DNA of 64,000 nt from Rhyacophila brunnea (lineage: Eukaryota > Arthropoda > Insecta > Trichoptera > Rhyacophilidae): contig JAGYXB010001996.1 in assembly GCA_022495005.1 (NCBI GenBank), positions 1,984,001 to 2,048,000 of the forward strand. Reading direction: 5' to 3'. This document shows, in pieces, positions 58,828 to 64,000 of this stretch. Below the pieces are notes generated by a model. It had not been told where the DNA came from, did not search any database, and saw nothing but the letters and a program-made list of their open reading frames with translations. A program made the translations under genes and the position numbers. Numbering within the stretch: the stretch's first letter is position 1; each line of letters begins with the position of its first letter.

Positions 58828-59327
58828 AAATAATTACAAGATAAAAAGAACTTTTTATATACCATGTTTTTAAATTTTCTGTTGAATCATATAAGCTTGA
58901 CAATTCTATGTATTAATAATTTAGGACAAATAAGGTAATTATTGTCAACAAATCATTTTTTGCTATTTTGCAACAAACAAACAAATATAGAATACTGAAA
59001 TGTCATTTTGATTTCCATAGTAACGCACGTATATATTAATAATTTAGTTGCTAGGACCACCCCTTAGCAACCAATAATAGTGGATTGGATTACGGATTTC
59101 TTCCGAAATAACTTTTCATACAAAACAGAATTAACTGAAAATGAATTCAATTCTACTTAAAGATGGCTAAAAGTATTAAAAGAATGCATTGGCATCGTGT
59201 TCTGATATATTCTAAAAGTTTCAAATGTCTAGCTAGCCGGGAAGCTGGTTAAAAATCGATTGCGAGATTTGTACTGGATAAACAACCACCGGACAAACAA
59301 GAATACGAGCTAAGTAAAACGTGGCAA
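58828..59327 (-). mobile_element. Non-autonomous element, family A, copy 4
   Basis: Inverted copy. It begins AAATAATTACAAG with the hairpin ATAAAAAGAACTTTTTAT and ends ACGAGCTAAGTAAAACGTGG. It is full-length (about 500 bp) and closest to copy 1 in having the extra CAAACAACCACCGGACAAAC segment and the TTGACAATTCTATGTATTAA block. Confidence 0.87.
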
Positions 59328-59815
59328 TAAAGTAGGAGGGCAGTAAGTACCTAAGTCTGGTAACAGTAAAACAAAAGAATGATTTTTTCAACATCATATT
59401 AAATCATTTTTATTAGCTCGATACACTTAGGCATTCCTTGATTTCATCAATTAATTAGGTACCTATCAGTGGCGTGCGTTGACTTTTGATAATGGGTATC
59501 TGTTGCTAGTATTGTCTACTTCAATTTTCTAATTAATTAAATCTTAAAACGAAAACATAAATTATTATAATGCTTGGACTAATTCAGTTTAAAAATATTA
59601 GGTACTACGCAAAATGTCAATTTGCCAGACTTTGATCCCGTTGCAGAAGTTTTACCACCAGATAGTAATTTTTAACACAACTACTAAATTATGACGTTGC
59701 CTTTAGAAAATAAATCAATACAATTAATATTAATTATCCTAGCACGAAAATAGTAACAGAAAATTACACTGCGAATCTATTTAGACGAAAAATCACGTAA
59801 TATCGTTTATTCTTA
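59328..59815. other. No gene recognised; single hAT-like end
   Basis: CAGTGGCGTGCGTTGACTTT at 59469 looks like a hAT terminus, but I found no matching inverted end. Confidence 0.4.
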
Positions 59816-59953
59816 AGCGATGTCCACATTGGCAACAAGTTTCTGGCAACCTCATTAAATTTCGATTAAAATAATTTATGGTCATATAAATTATGATAAT
59901 TATCGTGAAATTTAATGAGGTTGCCAGCAACTTGTTGCCAATGTGGACACCGC
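59816..59953. mobile_element. Foldback MITE of about 138 bp
   Basis: The left arm AGCGATGTCCACATTGGCAA, then CAAGTTTCTGGCAACCTCAT and TAAATTTCG, is mirrored at 59904-59953 with few mismatches. A spacer of about 35 bases separates arms of about 50. A third copy of the terminus lies at 60836-60856. Whole-element hairpin; no coding capacity; target duplication not defined. Confidence 0.8.
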
Positions 59954-60239
59954 TTGGACTTGCAAGCCGTCCGACATGTCCATGCCGAGGGGCAGTGACG
60001 TCCCAAGACAAAATGCCGCCCCATTTTTTATACAATAATTTTTATCATCAATGCTCGTGTTATATTTGGTCACGAAGGACGTCGAAGGGCAACGGAAGTA
60101 AACTAGACATCGCCAACCCGACAAAAATACAGTCATGTTAAACCTTTTATGTCAATTAATACGTTTTGTTTCTAACCGGTGAGCTGATTTTTTTTAAAGG
60201 AAAGATATTTTCGTTATTAAATACTCAGATTTGGTAGCT

Positions 60240-60835
60240 ATTTCTGTATATACAAAATGATTATCCTCGATTTGCCTGATTTGGGTAACTGCCGCCCCCA
60301 AGCGACGCTCAATCTGCCTACCCCCACGGGACGTCGCTGCCGAGGGGAAATACAGAATGCCAACCACATCCTCTGGGTATGTCTGAGAATGTGCTCCGAA
60401 CGGGAGGAAATGCTCATGTCGGTCCAAACAGCTGTTGGGCCCATCGGCCCGTCCGACATGGTTGATACAAAGGCCAATTATCTTGCTTTTAAAAAATTTG
60501 AGGCGTCTTACTGCGGGCGTGAAGATCTCTTGGCATAAATTTTTCTGCCCGTATGATTAGCTTCGTTCTTTTTGATTTATACCCAACGTAACTTCATTTT
60601 CTTTTTCGTAATTCCCATGTGCTTTTTCTCTCCCTGGCACTTTGCATTAAAGTAAACTCAGTCAGAGCCCACTCTGAGCGAAGCAACCTTAGTCTTGGGC
60701 ATCTTCTCCCAGGACACTCCCAGTCCAATTGATATCAGATGCTTCACATCACCAATTGATGGGTCCCGTTATACGCTCGATTAAGACCGAGCGTGGTGCC
60801 GGGCGGGGTTGGTAGAGGGCACTTAACTTCATTGT
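60240..60835 (+). pseudogene. LINE 3' fragment (Cys/His-type C-terminus)
   Basis: The frame 60257-60538 contains CRGEIQNANHILWVC, then REEMLMSVQTAVGPIGPSDM and LAFKKFEASYCGRE. A Cys...Glu-x-x-x-His-x-(L/I)-x-x-x-Cys motif followed by an E-R-rich helix is the usual end of Jockey/R1-type polyproteins, after the RNase H or RT region. The following 300 bases have the look of a 3' UTR. The 5' boundary is unclear and 60000-60130 may hold more of it. Confidence 0.65.
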
Positions 60836-60856
60836 TACCAATGTGGACACGGCATT
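60836..60856. mobile_element. Solo terminus of the foldback family
   Basis: TTACCAATGTGGACACGGC matches the right terminus of the foldback at 59816-59953 (TTGCCAATGTGGACACCGC). The rest of that second copy is absent or was displaced by the LINE. Confidence 0.55.
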
Positions 60857-61952
60857 ACACCCTCTACGTTTGTATCTGAAATGATCACCGTGAAAGCACT
60901 TGAAAAATGGCATGCGATGTCGATGTTATTTTTTACTTTGGTCTGAGACAAGGATAGTAGTGGTGTTGCAAGACTCATCTCATGTCATGTGAAAAACAAA
61001 TCAATTCGTTTTCTGCCAAACTTGCGCTGGACATACATGCCATACAGTCATCATGGTAATCATATTAATTGAACACGTGTTTCCAATTGCGACTGACACG
61101 ACAAAGAGAAGACGGCGACAAGCAGGGGGATAAATAAAGAGGGGGACGCATCGCTGGCTCGTGTATACAATAATAATATTTTGAAGCATTAAGAAATGAC
61201 CAAGAATGATGCATTGATTTACCGCACTTGCACCTATTTAACCCACGTACCCTGACGTCACTCATGACCAGATATGCACGGGCAGGGGTGTCGATGATGC
61301 TCCCTACCTTGTGTCACAAAACAGATGAGAAAGACAATTACATATTATACTCGTAATATATTATCCGTATGTATTTGAAATATATTTCGTCTTAACACAC
61401 TTCACCGTGAACTGTCGTACTAGATAGAGATTACAAAATAACGGGAATTTTTCGGAGCATTGCAGATAGTAATCTTCCAATTTTATTAAATTCAATAAGA
61501 ACTTCAAATGTCTGATAATTACGACATAGACCAACTAAGGCGACTTCAGTTTTGGTATAGGAATGATGGGAGTCAAGCCATTAAACAAAGTCCCCTCGGT
61601 CTGTACCTATACTGTAAATTGTAGTAGGTATGTAAGCGCTCGAAATGGACCGGAACGCACCGGAGCGCAGTTCCGGTACGTGAAATTCTCGAGACTACCG
61701 TTCCGTTTCGTGAAAAAATTAAAAAGGCGTTCCGGTTCGGAAATCATTATGAAAATCGTTACATTAATTACATTTTTTTTAACAAAGTCTATTTCTACGT
61801 ACGTTAATAGAATTTTGTGTTGTTTTATTACAACGATTAGGCGATGTTAATATAAAGATAAACTATGATTAATGAAGATTTTGTACGATTCATCAGTATT
61901 TAGGTTTACTATTGTAGAATTCGCCTTCCGATATCTTTAATATCTGTGGATA
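60857..61952. other. No feature recognised
   Basis: Unassigned. Part of 61630-61740 is G/C-richer with repeated CCGGNNCG words (CGGAACGCACCGGAGCGC, GTTCCGGTACG, CGTTCCGGTTCGG) but I cannot assign it. Confidence 0.5.
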
Positions 61953-62580
61953 TTGTATGCCAGTGGTCCCCAACCCCAGTCCGCGGACCGGAATCGGTCT
62001 GTGGATCAAATGGTACCGGGCCGCCAAAGGAACATTAAATTATTTCCATTTTATTGTGGTGTATTTCTCTCGGGTTTGTGCGACTTTCCATGGACGAGAG
62101 ATTTTTTTTTTTTTTAGAATTATTAATAACCATGTCCTTGCTTTTTCGTACAAGGTGGTTGTTAGTAATTTTGAACAATCACAAACACCCAGGCTTTGAG
62201 AAAAACACATAAATGTTTTTGTCAAGGTTAACCGGGAGCTGAGAGACATCACTACCTTAAAACTACGTTCCAGACAACAACTCTGCCGGTATTCTGGATT
62301 AAAGTCATGGTGGAATATGTCTCGTTGCAAAGAAACAAGCTCAGGGTTCTCATTGATTTAGCGTTCTAGTGAGTTAAAATGTTAAATCACTAATAATTTT
62401 TTGGTGTAACTGTATTTTATTTTGAAGGTATGTTTAAATACAAATAAATTAAAATTTTAAACCAAAACAATCTTAAATATAAACAATCAACGTCGTCGTC
62501 CCCCTCAGCGGGCCGCGGTAAAATTATCAAACGTTGATCGGTCCGCGGTGATAAAAAGGTTGGGGATCACTGTTGTATGC
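61953..62580. mobile_element. hAT element, 612 bp, with nested SINE tail
   Basis: The element 61961-62572 begins CAGTGGTCCCCAACCCC and ends GGTTGGGGATCACTG. The exact 8-bp duplication TTGTATGC is at 61953-61960 and 62573-62580. GCGGACCGG and GCGGGCCGCGG words near both ends are usual subterminal features of hAT elements with this terminus. It contains an inverted SINE family 2 tail, which is younger. No transposase frame remains. Confidence 0.94.
62100..62215 (-). mobile_element. SINE family 2 tail, nested in hAT
   Basis: The plus strand begins with a T-run of about 14 (the inverted poly-A), then TTATTAATAACCATGTCC, TACAAGGTGGTTGTTAGTAA and AATCACAAACACCCAGGCTT. This is the inverse of 44520-44625. 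The head is missing: a 5'-truncated copy. Confidence 0.85.
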
Positions 62581-63323
62581 TATTATTATTTGAACACTAA
62601 TTAAACAATTATAAAGAATACATTATTCGGCCCGCGGGTAGACAAACAAACAAAAGCAGATAAAGGAAAGAAAAATAATTATTACCATAATATTTTAATA
62701 GCAGATTTTGTAAAAAATAGTTTTTTTCGTTTGTGAGCTGAAAAATGTTGCTGGTCCAATTCTTTAGTAGTGGTCCTTATCGGATGTCCAAAGACTGTTA
62801 TTGTTTTTATTTTAATATAATGTAATTATAAAAAAAAACTCTGTACACTTTAATATTTTTGGAAAATTATCGAAAATTATCCGGTTCATCAATTTTTTTA
62901 TTTCGACCACTGATTATTGTAAATCAATAAGAGAGCTTAGCAATACATATTAATTCAAACGATACTTGGTTTCTATCTCAGCAGTGTTCATTACGTTGTA
63001 CATATTTTTTTGTAAGTTGTTCATAATAATACGAGTATAAACGCATGCCTATAACTTAAAGGGAAAGTGAGTCGTATGTATACATTACGTAGATATCTAT
63101 GTTCATTCTAGATCGAGTTTTATTAACTGTCCATTAATGGAGCATTTCCTAGTGCAAAAGAAGTTATGCTCATAATAGTCGTAATTGAAGAATTAAAAAA
63201 TTCTATCGTTTATTTTAGAAACGACAAATTTTCTTAATACGAGTACTTATTTAAAATCCAGATGCGCACTGTGGCTTTTCCTTGTATCCATAGCAATTAA
63301 AGTACTTCAGAAAACATTATTAG
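62581..63323. other. No feature recognised
   Basis: Unassigned A/T-rich DNA. Confidence 0.6.
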
Positions 63324-63761
63324 AAATAATTACAAGATAAAAAGAACTTTTTATATACAACGTTTTTAAATTTTCTGTTGAATCATATAAACTTGACTTG
63401 ACTAGCTTAAACGATCAAAAGAATTGTATTTGATAGAATCATTTTGACACTCATATTGATTTACATAGTAACGCACGTATATATTAATAATTTAGTTGTT
63501 AGGACCCCAGCAACCAATAATAGTGGATTGGATTACGGATTTCTTCCGAAATAACTTTTCATGCAAAACAGAATTAACTGAAAATGAATAATTTAATTCT
63601 ACAGATTAAAGATGGCTAAAAAGTATTAAAACAATGCATTGGCATCGTGTTCTGATATATTCTAAAAGTTTCAAATGTCTAGCTAGTCGGGAAGGTAGTT
63701 AAAAATCGATTGCAAGATTTTTACCGGACAAATAAGAATACGACCTAATAAAAACGTTGTA
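63324..63761 (-). mobile_element. Non-autonomous element, family A, copy 5
   Basis: Inverted copy from AAATAATTACAAG to AAAAACGTTGTA. Both 12-base subterminal inverted repeats are intact, and the terminal hairpin ATAAAAAGAACTTTTTAT is kept. It lacks the second GTCCGGT segment, as copy 2 does. Confidence 0.87.
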
Positions 63762-64000
63762 ATAAAATACTCAGACGCGGCATACAAAGGGGGTCGGGAC
63801 CGAACCCTTGAAAATAATATTACAAATTCTTTATGTGATTGGAATTTTACCTCTTCTTCCCCTTCGTCAGGACCTCATGACCGAAGATCGTGTCCTGGAT
63901 AATTTTGCTGTCGAAAAGCCTTCAACCGAAAAGTTTGGCCCCACTCTCACCGTCACCAAGGCAACCATTTGAGGAGTCAAATGTTTACTTTAATATTCTG
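63762..64000. other. Short unassigned end of window
   Basis: The last 240 bases include a slightly G/C-richer stretch (63840-63970) on which I cannot make a call. Confidence 0.5.

Noticed and set aside
59469..59655. hAT element starting CAGTGGCGTGC
   Set aside because: No inverted right end or target duplication could be found.

Overview
The window reads as gene-poor, AT-rich genomic DNA from an arthropod, most likely an insect. The pointers are the decayed insect-type retrotransposon families (RTE and Jockey/CR1-like), tRNA-derived SINEs, many short hAT-type elements, frequent TAGGTA/TACCTA motifs of the kind common in moth and aphid DNA, and short CCTAA runs like the insect telomere unit. 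These clues do not settle the order; Lepidoptera and Hemiptera both fit. I found no intact host protein-coding gene. The longest open frames have no recognisable domain or lie inside mobile elements, so the window is probably intergenic or part of a very long intron.

Layout. 1-8 kb: a CTCGAG-rich repeat, a short TIR element, a LINE 3' end, an RTE fragment and the first copy of the CATGG hAT-type MITE. 8-16 kb: a repeat that received two later insertions (a 186-bp foldback element and a 495-bp element), a SINE pair, a second 495-bp-family copy, an RTE remnant, and a hAT element containing another MITE. 16-28 kb: SINEs, more MITEs, a 668-bp TIR element, one tRNA-like gene and long unassigned DNA. 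28-36 kb: a 1.7-kb DNA transposon relic with perfect 30-bp TIRs and broken coding sequence, two MITEs, a 128-bp tandem duplication and two hAT-type elements. 36-46 kb: a Jockey/CR1-like LINE end, a PIF/Harbinger-like element, and a hAT with a transposase relic inserted into an older TIR element. 46-64 kb: LINE 3' ends (including an RTE carrying a one-base frameshift), SINEs, two further hAT-type elements and two copies of the 495-bp family.

The main product of the reading is a catalogue of transposons with exact boundaries. Seven different hAT-type families end in perfect or near-perfect 8-bp target duplications. One short MITE family is present seven times, and a family with Helentron/DINE-like architecture five times. 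Several nestings give relative ages. Nothing here is a demonstrated new cellular system. The items that most merit follow-up are the 495-bp family, the 1.7-kb element, the foldback with its related empty site, and a possible 84-nt untranslated exon at 46.5 kb.
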